Notes: generated by a model not told the origin, from the sequence alone. Shown: positions 8,234 to 18,516, counted from the stretch's first letter. The stretch: DNA of 64,000 nucleotides from Solimicrobium silvestre (GCF_002976435.1 NZ_PUGF01000008.1:62001-126000); one strand, 5' to 3'. A program made the numbers and translations.

Positions 8234-9709
8234 ATGAGCATGTTGATTCCTGTTGTATCCGAACGCCGCGCAGTTACCTCAAAACTAGCACTACCGTTAC
8301 TCGTTTCCTGCACAGTTTTCTTATTCGCGGCCTGCGGTCATTCTGAAAAATCGGCAGCAACTGTTGCGATCTCCGCCGCATCAGCTCCCACTACAGTACC
8401 AGCAGCGACTCCGGCTGAATTGGCGGCTAAAGGAGCGCAAAATCGTTTATCAGCGCCCGCGCAACCGCTCAGTGCCGTTGCGGAACTAGGCAAAAAAATA
8501 TTTTATGACGCATCACTTTCCGCCTCCGGAAAACTCTCCTGCGCTTCCTGCCATAGCCCGGACAACGCCTACGCACCAGCGAATAATTTAGCCGTGCAAT
8601 TAGGTGGCACCGGCATGCAGCAACAAGGCGGCCGCGCCGTACCGTCGCTGAAATACCATGAACACACGCCGCCGTTTTCGATCGGCCCCGATCTCAAACC
8701 CGAGGCCGACGACATAGAGGCGGAACGCCAAGCACTAGCAGCCAACGCAGCGGTACGCGCGCCACTCGCTATCCACGCCAAAGCAGACTTGGCACAAGCA
8801 GCCGGTGCGCCCGCCGTAGTGCAAGAAAATGTTCCGCAAGGCGGATTTGATTGGGATGGCCGCGCACAAAACCTGACCGACCAGGCTGGCGGCCCGTTAA
8901 TGGCGGCCAATGAAATGGCGAATAAAGATACGCACTCTTTACTGGATAAATTTAAAAAATCACCGTACGCCAACGACTTTTTACAACTATTCGGCCCTAG
9001 CGTATTTAGCTCACCCAATATCGTATTAGGCGAAGCTTATTTCGCCTTAGCTCGCTTCCAGACGGAAGACCGCAGCTTTCATCCTTACGACAGTAAATAT
9101 GATTATTACCTGGCGCAAAAAGTCGCTTTAAGTGCGCAAGAAGAGCGCGGCCTGACCTTATTTAAAGATCCTAAAAAAGGGAATTGCGCGAGCTGCCATT
9201 TAGAAAAACCGTCCCGCGACGGCGTATTGGCACCGGCATTTACCGACTACCAATTTGAAGCACTCGGTGCACCGCGCAACAAAGACATCGTTGCCAATCG
9301 TAATCCCCACTATGCCGATCTCGGCATGTGCGGCCCGTTGCGCCAGGATGCGGCAAAGATGCAAAACTATTGCGGCTTCTTTAAAACCCCGAGCTTACGC
9401 AACACCGCAACCCGTCAGGTATTTTTCCACAACGGCGTGTTTAAATCGTTAGATGAAGTGATGCATTTCTACGTAGAGCGCGAAACCCAGCCGGAAAAAT
9501 GGTATCCGAGCGCACATGGCAAAGTTGAGAAATACAATGATATTCCGGCCAGCAAACGTAGCTCGGTCGACGTAACTGATGCGCCATTTAACAGCAAGTT
9601 AGGTGACCAGGCAGCACTCTCGGATGAAGAGATTAAGGATGTAATCGCCTTTTTGAAGACGCTGACGGATGGCTATAAGTTGAATGCAACGGTGTCAGCG
9701 AAAAAATAA
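8234..9709 (+). CDS. Di-haem cytochrome c peroxidase / MauG family lipoprotein
   Basis: The open frame begins at 8057, but I prefer ATG 8234 (or 8240): the signal peptide then follows directly, ending in the lipobox LFAAC. The mature protein has two c-type haem motifs, CASCH in KLSCASCHSPDN and CASCH in GNCASCHLEKPS, plus the family motif FKTPSLRN and a C-terminal LSDEEIKDVIAFLKTLTDG. Family members reduce peroxide or carry out MauG-like oxidations in the periplasm with electrons from cytochrome c. Length (~491 aa) is above the classic CcpA (~330 aa), with an insert of ~100 residues between the haem motifs. It is divergent from the phosphoesterase gene, a pairing I recall from other betaproteobacteria. 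No clear ribosome site precedes either start. Confidence 0.88.
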   Translation: MSMLIPVVSERRAVTSKLALPLLVSCTVFLFAACGHSEKSAATVAISAASAPTTVPAATPAELAAKGAQNRLSAPAQPLSAVAELGKKIFYDASLSASGKLSCASCHSPDNAYAPANNLAVQLGGTGMQQQGGRAVPSLKYHEHTPPFSIGPDLKPEADDIEAERQALAANAAVRAPLAIHAKADLAQAAGAPAVVQENVPQGGFDWDGRAQNLTDQAGGPLMAANEMANKDTHSLLDKFKKSPYANDFLQLFGPSVFSSPNIVLGEAYFALARFQTEDRSFHPYDSKYDYYLAQKVALSAQEERGLTLFKDPKKGNCASCHLEKPSRDGVLAPAFTDYQFEALGAPRNKDIVANRNPHYADLGMCGPLRQDAAKMQNYCGFFKTPSLRNTATRQVFFHNGVFKSLDEVMHFYVERETQPEKWYPSAHGKVEKYNDIPASKRSSVDVTDAPFNSKLGDQAALSDEEIKDVIAFLKTLTDGYKLNATVSAKK

Positions 9710-9728
9710 TTTTTTGTTGTTACGCCGT

Positions 9729-9759
9729 AAAAACCCAGTGTTATTGAACTGGGTTTTTT
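9729..9759 (+). terminator. Intrinsic terminator after the di-haem peroxidase gene
   Basis: AAACCCAGT and ACTGGGTTT form a 9-bp stem with an 8-nt loop, followed by a run of six T. It begins about 20 nt after the stop codon. Confidence 0.92.
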
Positions 9760-9996
9760 ATTGCATATTCGGATCAATATAGTCATTGATTACATACAAA
9801 AAACCACCGGCCAACTTAGATGTTGAGCAGTGTAAAAATGATCAATTGAGCTCTTAACTCTCAACAAGTACTTTTTGAACGATACGTGAATGGTCAGTTA
9901 AGTATAGGGAGCGATCGTTGATGTTTTGCATGGACTATTATGCCGTCAGTCAATGCCGCATTGGCTGTCAACATATGTACTCTGATTTAGTAAATT
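9760..9996. other. Intergenic region with no recognised gene
   Basis: AT-rich. GTTGAG (near 9823) and CTCAAC (near 9860) form a loose inverted repeat. I see no convincing gene or element. Confidence 0.4.
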
Positions 9997-10311
9997 TCAA
10001 CTTACCTGACCAAATTCAACCGGCATTTTTACGTAAAATAAATGCAGATTTTCTTTTCTTAATATGTCGAACAAACGTTCACATTCATCGTCATTGACAA
10101 TCAAGGTGATTTGTTCAGGATGATCAACATTGCCATACAGCGGTATGGAGGAATAATTGTGATGATCATGACCAAAGCCGCAAGTACCTTTAAAAACAGT
10201 GGCGCCACGAATATTGTGTGATCTGGCTACATCGAGTAACCAATCCGATATTTTTTCCCCGTTATGGAATGAGTCTTGCAAAGTAAAAAACTCTAATTGA
10301 TAGCCGTTCAT
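9997..10311 (-). CDS. DUF190 family protein at the end of the RND efflux unit
   Basis: About 104 residues from ATG 10311, with GGGAG six nt upstream; an ATG at 10314 is also possible. The sequence fits the DUF190 family (PII-like fold): RGATVFKGTCGFGHDHHNYS and the later YVKMPVEFG are characteristic. DUF190 proteins are soluble, of unknown function, and often sit beside CrcB fluoride channels or metal and RND efflux genes. Here it is the last gene after RND permease, adaptor and outer membrane factor, 166 nt downstream of the latter. Three histidines in GHDHH could bind a ligand or metal, which is inference only. Confidence 0.88.
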   Translation of the reverse strand: MNGYQLEFFTLQDSFHNGEKISDWLLDVARSHNIRGATVFKGTCGFGHDHHNYSSIPLYGNVDHPEQITLIVNDDECERLFDILRKENLHLFYVKMPVEFGQVS

Positions 10312-10477
10312 CATTGTCTCCCAAAACATTATGCTTAATTAAGTTTAGGTAATTTACCCCTGCAAACAAGGCGTTAGCACTTCTTCCTGCCTTGAATCGT
10401 TAGACTAAAAAATAGTTCACTGCCAGTCAAATTGAATGAATGGTAATTTAATATTTCTGTGTATTCGTCAGGCGCTC

Positions 10478-11920
10478 CTATTTGGATGCACTATTTTGAC
10501 TATCGTTTTTCTGGCTACTACTCCAACCTCCGCCAAGTGCTCGTATTAGGCCAATGCTTGCCTGCAGTCTTCTTTTTTGTACATTTAATGCATCAAATTC
10601 GGCCTGTTGAGCTAAAGTCTGGGCGCTCACTACGTCGAGGTAACTCACGGCACCTGCGCGGTAAAGATTCATAGCGAGATTTAAGCTGTGATTGGTTTCC
10701 AGCACAGCATCGTTCAATGCAACGGATTCCTTATAAAGCTCATTAAGTAACGACAAATTGTCTTCCACTTCCTGGAAGGCGCGCAGTACGGTCAGTCTAT
10801 ATTGACCACCTGCAGCGTCGAAAGCAGCTTGCGCTTGTGCCACCACGGCAGTTCGGCGTCCGGCATCAAACAGAGTGAGTAAGGCATTGGGGCCGATTGA
10901 CCAGAATAGATTAGGAGCGCTGAGTAACCCTGGTTGGTAAGTACTCTCATACCCTCCCGTCGCAGCAAGATTGATGGTTGGGTAGAATGCCGCCTTAGTT
11001 ACGCCGATTTGAGCGTTGGCTTCAGCTAAGCGGCGTTCTGCCGCGGCTATGTCCGGCCTGCGCTGTAGTATGGTCGCCGGCAGCTCTAAAGGAATATCAG
11101 GAAGATGCAGTTCCATCACGACTGGTGCAATAGAATAAGTGGACGCTGATTCACCAATGAGGGTGGCAATGGCGTGTTCATATAGCGCCCGTTCTGCACT
11201 ATTCTCTGAAAGCCGCTCCTGTGTCGTAGCGAGCTGTGCTTTGGCGCGAGAAACATTGAGAGCCGAATCTATTTCCCCTAGAAATCGATTTTGAGTGAGA
11301 GTCACCGCATTGCTATATGATTCCACTTCGTCCGCCAGCAACTTCGCTTTGTTATCCAGAATGCGCAAAGCAAGATAGTCATCAGCCAGTTCAGCACGAA
11401 GACTCAATCGGATTGATTCCATATCTGCTGCGGCGGCTTGTGCGCCAGCTTGTCCGGCCTTGGCCAAGCTGCGCACTCGCCCCCAAAGATCCAACTCATA
11501 ACCCAACGTCATGCCGAGCGCATTGTCGCCGTAGTCGTCCGGCTGTGTCGATGACCTAAGTGCCCTGGTATCTGATTGACGGTTCCTGGTCGTATATGCG
11601 CCAGCAGTAATGGTTGGAAATAATCCCGCATGCGCTTGTTCGGCATAGGCATTGGCCTCCTCGAAGTGAGCTACTGCTATGGTGAGATCAATATTAGCGG
11701 CATCTAAACGAGAGATCAGTTGATTTAGTGTCGGATCATCATAGCGTAGCCACCAATCGCCGCGCGATAATGTATCTGACGGCTGGGCACGCTGCCAAAG
11801 TTCAGTTGCGCCTTTATACGCTACAGGAACGGGCATGACGGGCGTTTGGTAGACTGGCTCCAGGGAACACGCAGCGCAAGCCAACGCGTATAACATCATG
11901 CCGTAGCGGAGTGGTTTCAT
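10478..11920 (-). CDS. RND efflux outer membrane factor, TolC/NodT-type lipoprotein
   Basis: A 480-residue protein with a lipoprotein signal (LACAAC) and the opening SLEPVYQTP typical of NodT/OprM-like factors. Two internal repeats of long helices and short strands are visible; QRRPDIAAAERRLAEANAQIG and a second RAGAVSYLDVVSAQ segment are family hallmarks. It should form the trimeric outer membrane channel of the pump. Its ATG overlaps the stop of the adaptor gene (ATGA), showing translational coupling. The C-terminal tail (SSSQKNDSQNSASK) is low-complexity and polar. Confidence 0.95.
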   Translation of the reverse strand: MKPLRYGMMLYALACAACSLEPVYQTPVMPVPVAYKGATELWQRAQPSDTLSRGDWWLRYDDPTLNQLISRLDAANIDLTIAVAHFEEANAYAEQAHAGLFPTITAGAYTTRNRQSDTRALRSSTQPDDYGDNALGMTLGYELDLWGRVRSLAKAGQAGAQAAAADMESIRLSLRAELADDYLALRILDNKAKLLADEVESYSNAVTLTQNRFLGEIDSALNVSRAKAQLATTQERLSENSAERALYEHAIATLIGESASTYSIAPVVMELHLPDIPLELPATILQRRPDIAAAERRLAEANAQIGVTKAAFYPTINLAATGGYESTYQPGLLSAPNLFWSIGPNALLTLFDAGRRTAVVAQAQAAFDAAGGQYRLTVLRAFQEVEDNLSLLNELYKESVALNDAVLETNHSLNLAMNLYRAGAVSYLDVVSAQTLAQQAEFDALNVQKRRLQASIGLIRALGGGWSSSQKNDSQNSASK

Positions 11921-13110
11921 GGCGGCTCACTGGAATCTACTATGACAGGCACATTTTCTGCCGATTTGATGCGAACCACGCTGCCCTGCGCGATCGAATC
12001 CGACGGACTGTCTATGACACGATCTTTGCTGCTGATTCCAGAGGTAACTTCTACCGCGCTGCCCAGATCGCGTCCTAGTGTGATGAATTTAAGATCAACG
12101 TGATTGTCGGTGGTCACTGTTGCGACTTGCAAACCTTCTTTGCGAAACAACAAAGTACTGGCTGGCAAACGGAATACGTTACCCTTGGAAGGCAAAGAAA
12201 AATGCACCTCTGCATAAGTGCCCGGCAAAATTTCCTCATCCGTGTTTTGCATTTGCAATTGTGCGGTCAAGGTGCGTGACGATTCATGTATCGCTTGTGA
12301 GGTACTGACCAGAGTCGCGGGAAAAACCTGTGAAGGATGTTCCGGAAAATGCAGCTCCGCCGTCATGCCTTTTTTGATGTCGGCGGAATAATTTTGAGGC
12401 ACATCCACATAAATGCGTAATTGACGACTGTCCGCTATTTGGAACAGTGATTGTCCGTTATTACTTCCGGGATTAATCAACTTGCCGATATCGGTATTCC
12501 GTTCGGTGATAACGCCATCAAAGGGAGCGGTGATGTGGTTGAATGATTGCTGGGCGAGAAGGTTGTTCAACTGTGCCCGGACGGAGTTCAGGAAGTCATT
12601 TTTAGCCTTGGCGTCGGCGCTTTTTTCATCGGATTCCTGACGGGAAACCGAATTACTGACAACCAGATTTTGCCAGCGCTTTGACGTAATGTTGGCAAGG
12701 TCTAAGTTGGATTGCGCAACTAGCAGGTTAGCGCGTTCACGCACGATTTGCTGGTCTAATTCCGGCGTGTCAATTTCCCCCAATAACTGCCCCTTTTTGA
12801 CATGCGCTCCAATGTCGGTATGCCATATTTTAAGGTAACCCGCGACCCGTGCATAAATCGGCGCTTCAATATTTGCTCTGACATTACCCGGCAAAATCAA
12901 CGGCTGAATACTGGGGCCATATTCAGGTGTAATCACTTGAACGGTGATATGTTTCGATTTCACTCCCTCCTCTAATTTATGTTCATGCTTGCTGCGACTT
13001 GTTATGCCGATCAGTGCGATAAGCAGCGCTACAACCAAAAAAATCGCACCAATCAAATAGAGTCGACGGGTTGGACTGCGCCGAAGCGAGGGTAAGGGAT
13101 TATCAGACAT
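11917..13110 (-). CDS. RND efflux periplasmic adaptor (membrane fusion protein)
   Basis: 397 residues. A single membrane anchor sits at ~18-38 (YLIGAIFLVVALLIALIGI). Then come the barrel-sandwich half motif (NVRANIEAPIYARVAGYL, GAHVKKGQLLGEIDTPELDQQ), a helical hairpin, and the second lipoyl half (ITAPFDGVITERNTDIG). It links the inner membrane permease to the outer membrane channel. The start ATG shares a base with the permease stop (TAATG), and its own stop overlaps the next start, so the three pump genes are tightly coupled. No metal-binding histidine-rich region like that of CusB or CzcB is visible. Confidence 0.95.
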   Translation of the reverse strand: MSDNPLPSLRRSPTRRLYLIGAIFLVVALLIALIGITSRSKHEHKLEEGVKSKHITVQVITPEYGPSIQPLILPGNVRANIEAPIYARVAGYLKIWHTDIGAHVKKGQLLGEIDTPELDQQIVRERANLLVAQSNLDLANITSKRWQNLVVSNSVSRQESDEKSADAKAKNDFLNSVRAQLNNLLAQQSFNHITAPFDGVITERNTDIGKLINPGSNNGQSLFQIADSRQLRIYVDVPQNYSADIKKGMTAELHFPEHPSQVFPATLVSTSQAIHESSRTLTAQLQMQNTDEEILPGTYAEVHFSLPSKGNVFRLPASTLLFRKEGLQVATVTTDNHVDLKFITLGRDLGSAVEVTSGISSKDRVIDSPSDSIAQGSVVRIKSAENVPVIVDSSEPP

Positions 13111-16100
13111 TATGATGACTCCGTAGCAGGTTCAACAGGGATGATCTCGGATGAATGAACCAGGCTGAATACGACCGGGACAAAAAAGAGCGTGGCAAAA
13201 GTCGCAAAAATCAGGCCACCAATCACAGCACGACCCAGCGGAGCATTTTGTTCGCCACCTTCGCCAAGACCTAATGCCATCGGCGTCATGCCGATAATCA
13301 TCGCCAATGCCGTCATCAGAACCGGCCGAAAACGTAAAAAACCGGATTCCAGCGCCGCGACCATGCCGCTCACTCCGTTGTTATGCTGTTCGCGCGCAAA
13401 ACTGACGACCAGAATGCTGTTTGCGGTCGCCACGCCCATACACATGATGGAGCCGATTAAAGCGGGAACCGATAAAGAGGTATGGGTGATGAACAGCATC
13501 CAGACTATGCCAGCAAGAGCGGCGGGCAAGGCAGTGATAATCACAAACGGATCCAACCACGACTGAAAATTAACCACAATCAGCATATAGATCAACACGA
13601 TCGCACCGACCAATCCGAATAACAATCCGCTATAGGCACTGTCCATAGCTTGGACTTGTCCGCGTAACACAACCTCTGACCCTTTCGGTACTTCGGTGGC
13701 GGTTTCTGCCAAAATCCGCTTAATATCATTCGCAACGGCACCCAAGTCACGGTCTTGCGGTGAACCGAATATATCCAGCGTGGGTTGCACATCGTAGTGC
13801 GACACCACAGCTGCCCCCTGCCCACGCGTGATCGTTGCCAACCCACCCAATATCTGCAAGCCAGCATTGGTAGTGATTGGAATATTTTGTAAATGATTGA
13901 GTGTATCCATTTGATATTGCGGTACTTGGACAACTAATGGATATGAAACATTATTTTTCGGATCAACCCAAAAGTTGGGGGCGGTCTGCAAGCTTCCAGA
14001 CAAGGACACTAACAAGCTGGTGGCCACATCGCGCTGCGTCAGTCCAACATCTAGCGCGCGGGCGCGGTCCACATTGACATGAAATTCAGGTTGATTGAAT
14101 GCCTGCTGTATACGTAAATCGACCAGTCCCGGAATCATCTTGACGCGATTCATCAGTTTGGTTGCGTACTCTTGATTAGCACTACGGTGAAATCCGATGA
14201 TTTGAATATCAATCGGAGCCGGCAAGCCAAAATTAAGAATCTGGCTGACAATGTCGGCCGGCAGAAATGCAAACGCAACTCCGGGAAAATCATCACTCAA
14301 TTTTTCGCGCAATTGCCGGACATAATCGGCAGTCGGACGATGTCCCTTATTGAGTGAAATCAGAATATCCGCGTCGCCAGGTCCGATCGGCGAAGAATTG
14401 CTGTAGGAAAGGTTTATGCCGCTGATCGGCAAGCCGATGTTGTCAACGATATTGGTAATCTCACTTGATGGAATCTGATTCTTTATTTCCTGTTCGATAA
14501 GGTCGCATAATCGGGTCGTTTCTTCGAGCCGGGTTCCAGTTTGTGCTCGAATGTGAAGTTTGATCTGACCAGCATCAACGGTTGGAAAAAAGTTTTGACC
14601 CAACCAGGGTAAAAGCAAGAACGAGACAAAAACGAAACCCAAAAATCCCAGTATAAAAATAAGCCGGAAGGACAACGCTACCATCAGCAGTTCTTTGTAA
14701 CCTTGGCGCAGCTTGATAAACAGTTTCTCAAATGCGCGCTGAAACAGGATCAAAAGATTGCGCGTAGGAACTGAAACACCATGTTCGGGCCGACCTTGTG
14801 GGCGTAACAAATAGTTAGCCATGGTCGGCACCAAGGTGCGCGATAAGATGAAGGAGGCGATCATTGCAAAAATAACTGCTTCGGCCAACGGGACGAACAG
14901 GTATTGCGCCACCCCGCGCATGAAAAACATGGGAATAAAAACGATGCAGATGCTCAGTAAGGAAACAAACGCGGGCACCACAATCTGACCTGCACCATCC
15001 ATAATTGCTTCGTTTACATATTTGCCCTGTTCGAGATGCCAATTTATGTTCTCGATGGTCACCGTTGCATCATCAACCAAAATTCCGACCGCCAGCGCCA
15101 GCCCTCCCAATGTCATGATATTGATTGTCTGCCCCACAATAGACAGGCCGATGATTGCCGATAGTATGGCCAACGGGATCGATATCGTAATAATGATGGT
15201 TGAGCGCCAGCTACCCAGAAAAAGCAAAATCATCAAACCAGTCAACGTCGCCGCGATCACACCTTCGCGAATAACTTCGGAGACCGCCGAACGGACAAAT
15301 ACCGATTGGTCGCCGACTAAGCCGACAATCAAACCTAGCGGCGCCCCAGCCTCGATTTTCGGCAACAGCTTTTTGACGTGATCAATGATGCTGAGCGTGG
15401 AGGCGGTGCCGTTTTTTTGTATTGTCGTCAACACGGAATGCCGTCCATCGACCCGAACCATATTGTATTGCGGCGAAAAACCGTCCCGTACATGTGCCAC
15501 ATCGCGCAGAAAAATCGTCGATTTATTGGTCGACTTATTTGCCGACTTAATCGGTAAATCATTCAGCTCATCTAAGACTTTCGGGCTGGCATTGAGCAGG
15601 ATATTGTATTCAAACACGCCAATTTTTTCGGTTCCTGCAGGGAGAATCAGATTTTGCTTATCAATCGCACTGGTTACGTCCTCCGGTGCCAGTCCTTTTG
15701 AGCGCAATGCCTCCAAATTTAAATCCACCTGAATCTGGCGATTTTTTCCGCCATACGGCGACGGCACCGCCGCACCTTCAACTTCGGCTAGTTGCGGACG
15801 GATGAAATTATTGGAAATATCGAATAGTTGATTATCCAGCAGCGTATTGCTAGATAAGGCCAATTGAAGTATCGGCACGCTCGATGCGTTATAACTTAAT
15901 ATCAGCGGCGGAGTAATTCCTGGCGGCAATCGCTTCAGCACTGTTTGCGATAAAGCCGTAACCTGGCTGACTGCCGCATTGATATTCACGTCCGGTTGAA
16001 AAAACACCTTGACGATGCCGACCCCCGACAAGGATTGTGATTCAATATGCTCGATATCGTTGACCGTAGTGGTCATCTGCCGCTCATAGTAGGTAATAAT

Positions 16101-16289
16101 GCGATCAGAAATATCGTTCGGCGGTAAGCCGTTGTAAGTCCAGACTACGCTAACGACCGGTATTTTGATATCTGGAAAAATATCCGTCCGCATCGAAAGA
16201 TAGACCAGTGGGCCGAGAATAAAAATGAGTAATGCCAGCACGATGAATGTGAGTGGACGTCTCAACGCGACCCGAACAATCCATAGCAT
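13110..16289 (-). CDS. RND efflux permease
   Basis: 1059 residues, the normal length for an RND pump. AAGGAG precedes ATG 16289. Twelve membrane spans with two large periplasmic loops are inferred from the layout. The proton-relay aspartate pair is visible in ALAVGILVDDATVTIENI (TM4). The start (MLWIVRVALRRPLTFIVLAL) and PDIKIPVVSVVWTYNGLPP fit a soil-type HAE-like clade rather than the CusA/CzcA heavy-metal clade. It heads the minus-strand unit permease-adaptor-outer membrane factor-DUF190. The substrate is not predictable. The CzcE-like gene upstream hints at metal stress, but the permease itself does not look like a metal pump. Confidence 0.95.
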   Translation of the reverse strand: MLWIVRVALRRPLTFIVLALLIFILGPLVYLSMRTDIFPDIKIPVVSVVWTYNGLPPNDISDRIITYYERQMTTTVNDIEHIESQSLSGVGIVKVFFQPDVNINAAVSQVTALSQTVLKRLPPGITPPLILSYNASSVPILQLALSSNTLLDNQLFDISNNFIRPQLAEVEGAAVPSPYGGKNRQIQVDLNLEALRSKGLAPEDVTSAIDKQNLILPAGTEKIGVFEYNILLNASPKVLDELNDLPIKSANKSTNKSTIFLRDVAHVRDGFSPQYNMVRVDGRHSVLTTIQKNGTASTLSIIDHVKKLLPKIEAGAPLGLIVGLVGDQSVFVRSAVSEVIREGVIAATLTGLMILLFLGSWRSTIIITISIPLAILSAIIGLSIVGQTINIMTLGGLALAVGILVDDATVTIENINWHLEQGKYVNEAIMDGAGQIVVPAFVSLLSICIVFIPMFFMRGVAQYLFVPLAEAVIFAMIASFILSRTLVPTMANYLLRPQGRPEHGVSVPTRNLLILFQRAFEKLFIKLRQGYKELLMVALSFRLIFILGFLGFVFVSFLLLPWLGQNFFPTVDAGQIKLHIRAQTGTRLEETTRLCDLIEQEIKNQIPSSEITNIVDNIGLPISGINLSYSNSSPIGPGDADILISLNKGHRPTADYVRQLREKLSDDFPGVAFAFLPADIVSQILNFGLPAPIDIQIIGFHRSANQEYATKLMNRVKMIPGLVDLRIQQAFNQPEFHVNVDRARALDVGLTQRDVATSLLVSLSGSLQTAPNFWVDPKNNVSYPLVVQVPQYQMDTLNHLQNIPITTNAGLQILGGLATITRGQGAAVVSHYDVQPTLDIFGSPQDRDLGAVANDIKRILAETATEVPKGSEVVLRGQVQAMDSAYSGLLFGLVGAIVLIYMLIVVNFQSWLDPFVIITALPAALAGIVWMLFITHTSLSVPALIGSIMCMGVATANSILVVSFAREQHNNGVSGMVAALESGFLRFRPVLMTALAMIIGMTPMALGLGEGGEQNAPLGRAVIGGLIFATFATLFFVPVVFSLVHSSEIIPVEPATESS

Positions 16290-16681
16290 ATAACTCTCCT
16301 TAGCCTAAGAAAGTAGTATAGTGCTGGCAAAAAATACTGCTAGTTTCAAATGCTTTGGTGCGGCCAAGCTGCTCCACTCGAGCCGCCATGAACCGGATTC
16401 TTTAGTCTGTGCGACTAGCCAAGCTTTGTCGTCGGCAACACCGCCGACATCGCCAACTGCAGGACTTCTGAGTAATATTGCATTTATTTGGGATGCTTTT
16501 ACACAAGCGGAGTAAAGAAATATTGCTATACACCTAGCGCGGGAAGTTCCTTGATCTGACTATTTGGACAAGTAGGGAATTTTCTAAGGTATCTTTCAAC
16601 CACGCCAGCAACGTTTAAATAAAAGTAACCCGTTTTTCGATTGAAAAATATGGCCGCTGAAACGCTAAATTACCTGGAAAA
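16290..16681. other. Upstream region of the RND unit, no gene seen
   Basis: 392 nt between the RND start and the end of the CzcE-like gene. The only open frame (16321-16515, plus) lacks coding character. The efflux promoter must lie here or further upstream, but I find no convincing -35/-10 pair or operator. Confidence 0.4.
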
Positions 16682-17020
16682 TCAACGCCCGCCAGCAAAC
16701 CTCGGATCACTTTCAACATAAGCCATTACTCTGTGATCCAACATACCTTGTGGCGCAACCAGCATCAAATCAAAGTTATATTGGCCAGCTCCATTGAAAT
16801 GCCAAGAAAATGATTTATTTCCTACAATAAACTTAATAATTTCGCCACCAGTTACGTTCACATAGCTGGTATTTTGATAAATGATGATCGTTCTATCAGC
16901 AAATGATATGGATGCCGGATCACCCCAGAAACTGATCTTTTTCGTTAAGTCCATTGGCGTCATACATGCAGGCAAAAACACCACCGCAAGCATTGTCATT
17001 AAAAGTAATTTTCGTTTCAT
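16682..17020 (-). CDS. CzcE-like periplasmic lipoprotein
   Basis: 112 residues. The lipobox LPAC gives a short signal peptide. The mature part follows the CzcE family pattern: WGDPASISFADRTIII, then SYVNVTGGEIIKFIVGNKS with FSWHFNG, and VAPQGMLDHRVMAYVESDPR. CzcE of Cupriavidus binds copper in the periplasm; related proteins lie in metal-resistance regions, usually as a soluble form, so a lipid-anchored one is slightly unusual. The ribosome site is GAGGG. It is 392 nt upstream of the RND operon on the same strand and may be expressed separately. Confidence 0.8.
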   Translation of the reverse strand: MKRKLLLMTMLAVVFLPACMTPMDLTKKISFWGDPASISFADRTIIIYQNTSYVNVTGGEIIKFIVGNKSFSWHFNGAGQYNFDLMLVAPQGMLDHRVMAYVESDPRFAGGR

Positions 17021-17760
17021 GGCACACCCTCTCTTTCATTACTCCTGGTTAACTCGCGCATTCGTACTAATTCCTGCTTACGAACGTTTTAAATTATTTC
17101 AAGGTTAATCATCGGAACGCCAAATGTTGGCACAAAAGTTATACATGAATGAAAACATAGTCATTGGAAAATCTATATTTCCAAACGGATGTAATAAACT
17201 GATTCACTTTGATGTGTTGAGCTTATTCCATTTTTTATGCTATTTATGATTATGAAATAAATTTAATGTTTGGCGTTTCGATTACTCGTGTCTGACTTAA
17301 TAGGCTTCCACGGTAACGTTTAAAGTTATAGGTGATTGATTTGAAATGAGATTTTTCAGCTTTTTTTTCAAATGCCAAATGGTGACTTTCTTGATGCGAA
17401 TGTCCATTTTTATGCCTGAATTGGCAATGCATCCTACCGATAGAATTTCGTTAGCGTGTTTGTTGTTCTAGTTGGTCGATAAACGACTCAATTCCTTACA
17501 ATGCGCTAGAAAATAGTTACTAAAAAATCGTATTTTATTTTAGATATACCTAAGTATAAAAATTCAATAATCAGCCTAGAAGCCAATTTTTTACATTAGG
17601 CTATTTATATACTGTCTATTTTTTCTATTTATGTCGTCTTAAAACGCATTGGATACGTTAAATTTTTCAAAAAAATAGTGGAGTATATTGAAATAGGCTT
17701 TTTAAAACTGCAGAAGGCGCTAAAAACATATTAAGCGCCTGCTTCTTTATGACGTTTAAC
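17021..17760. other. 740-bp AT-rich intergenic region
   Basis: No gene is supported; the only frame (17250-17432, minus) has no ribosome site and no protein character. The region is much richer in A and T than its surroundings. Its right part (about 17600-17697) resembles a stretch at 27335-27432 and may be a diverged dispersed repeat. Confidence 0.45.
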
Positions 17761-18516
17761 TTACGACTTAACCGCCACCTGCTTCACCGCACTATCCGGG
17801 TAAGCCAGTTCTATTTCCTTGATGATCTGAGTGCCAAGTTCAATGTAGGTGTGGTAGCGCTCATAAAGCTGCGGGCTCGCAATCATGGATTTACTTAAAC
17901 GCTTTCCTTTGGGTGCCGTAATCAGTTTAAAGGGGAGATCGCTTCCCTCAGGAGCATCTAGCGCCACATCCAAGTAGTGAATTAAACTGTTTTGATTGTA
18001 AATCCAACCACTTTCGGAATTATGAATAACTGGCATTGCCTCTTCATGCAGGCTCACAATATGTTGCAACAATTTATCGTCCTCAATGCTGGTCAACTTA
18101 CCGCTCGATTTAAAACCTTCATATCGACTATTGTGAGGAATAAAGAAACGATTGAAGCCCACAGTTGCATGTGCGTATGCATCTTCAAATTTAACTTTAT
18201 CAAGTGTCGTTGCCGGGCCCAAATTAGCCAGGTAGCTATAAATCGCATCATCTTCCTGATAACTCTGAATATTGTCATTCATGTCCGCAATGTCGCTCTG
18301 AATATCGGCTTTCAGCCCAATTAAAAACGACTTCACTTGCTGTTGCTCATGCCGATGTTCACCCTGCTCATGCATCCAGATACTTAAAGTCACCGCAAAC
18401 ACAATGATGAATATTTCCAACGCAACTTCGCGCAGCTTATGCCAAATATCATTCTCTTTATTCGCTATCGTTTTCAATGCATTTAGGGTGTGTTTACTTA
18501 TTTCTTGTTCAGCCAT
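17761..18516 (-). CDS. Single-span membrane protein, DUF6090-like, unknown function
   Basis: 251 residues: a soluble N-terminal ~28, one transmembrane segment (ALEIFIIVFAVTLSIWM, residues ~33-49), then a charged helical region (EQGEHRHEQQQVKSFL) and a mainly helical domain. The arrangement of a membrane helix beginning in LREVALEIFIIV followed by a long soluble part resembles the DUF6090 group of unknown proteins. It follows the TPR/HExxH gene by 49 nt on the same strand, so they are probably one transcript. Function is unknown. Confidence 0.7.
   Translation of the reverse strand: MAEQEISKHTLNALKTIANKENDIWHKLREVALEIFIIVFAVTLSIWMHEQGEHRHEQQQVKSFLIGLKADIQSDIADMNDNIQSYQEDDAIYSYLANLGPATTLDKVKFEDAYAHATVGFNRFFIPHNSRYEGFKSSGKLTSIEDDKLLQHIVSLHEEAMPVIHNSESGWIYNQNSLIHYLDVALDAPEGSDLPFKLITAPKGKRLSKSMIASPQLYERYHTYIELGTQIIKEIELAYPDSAVKQVAVKS

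Noticed and set aside
13110-16289. CusA/CzcA-type heavy-metal permease
   Set aside because: The N-terminus and the visible motifs match HAE-like pumps, so a metal label rests only on the neighbours.
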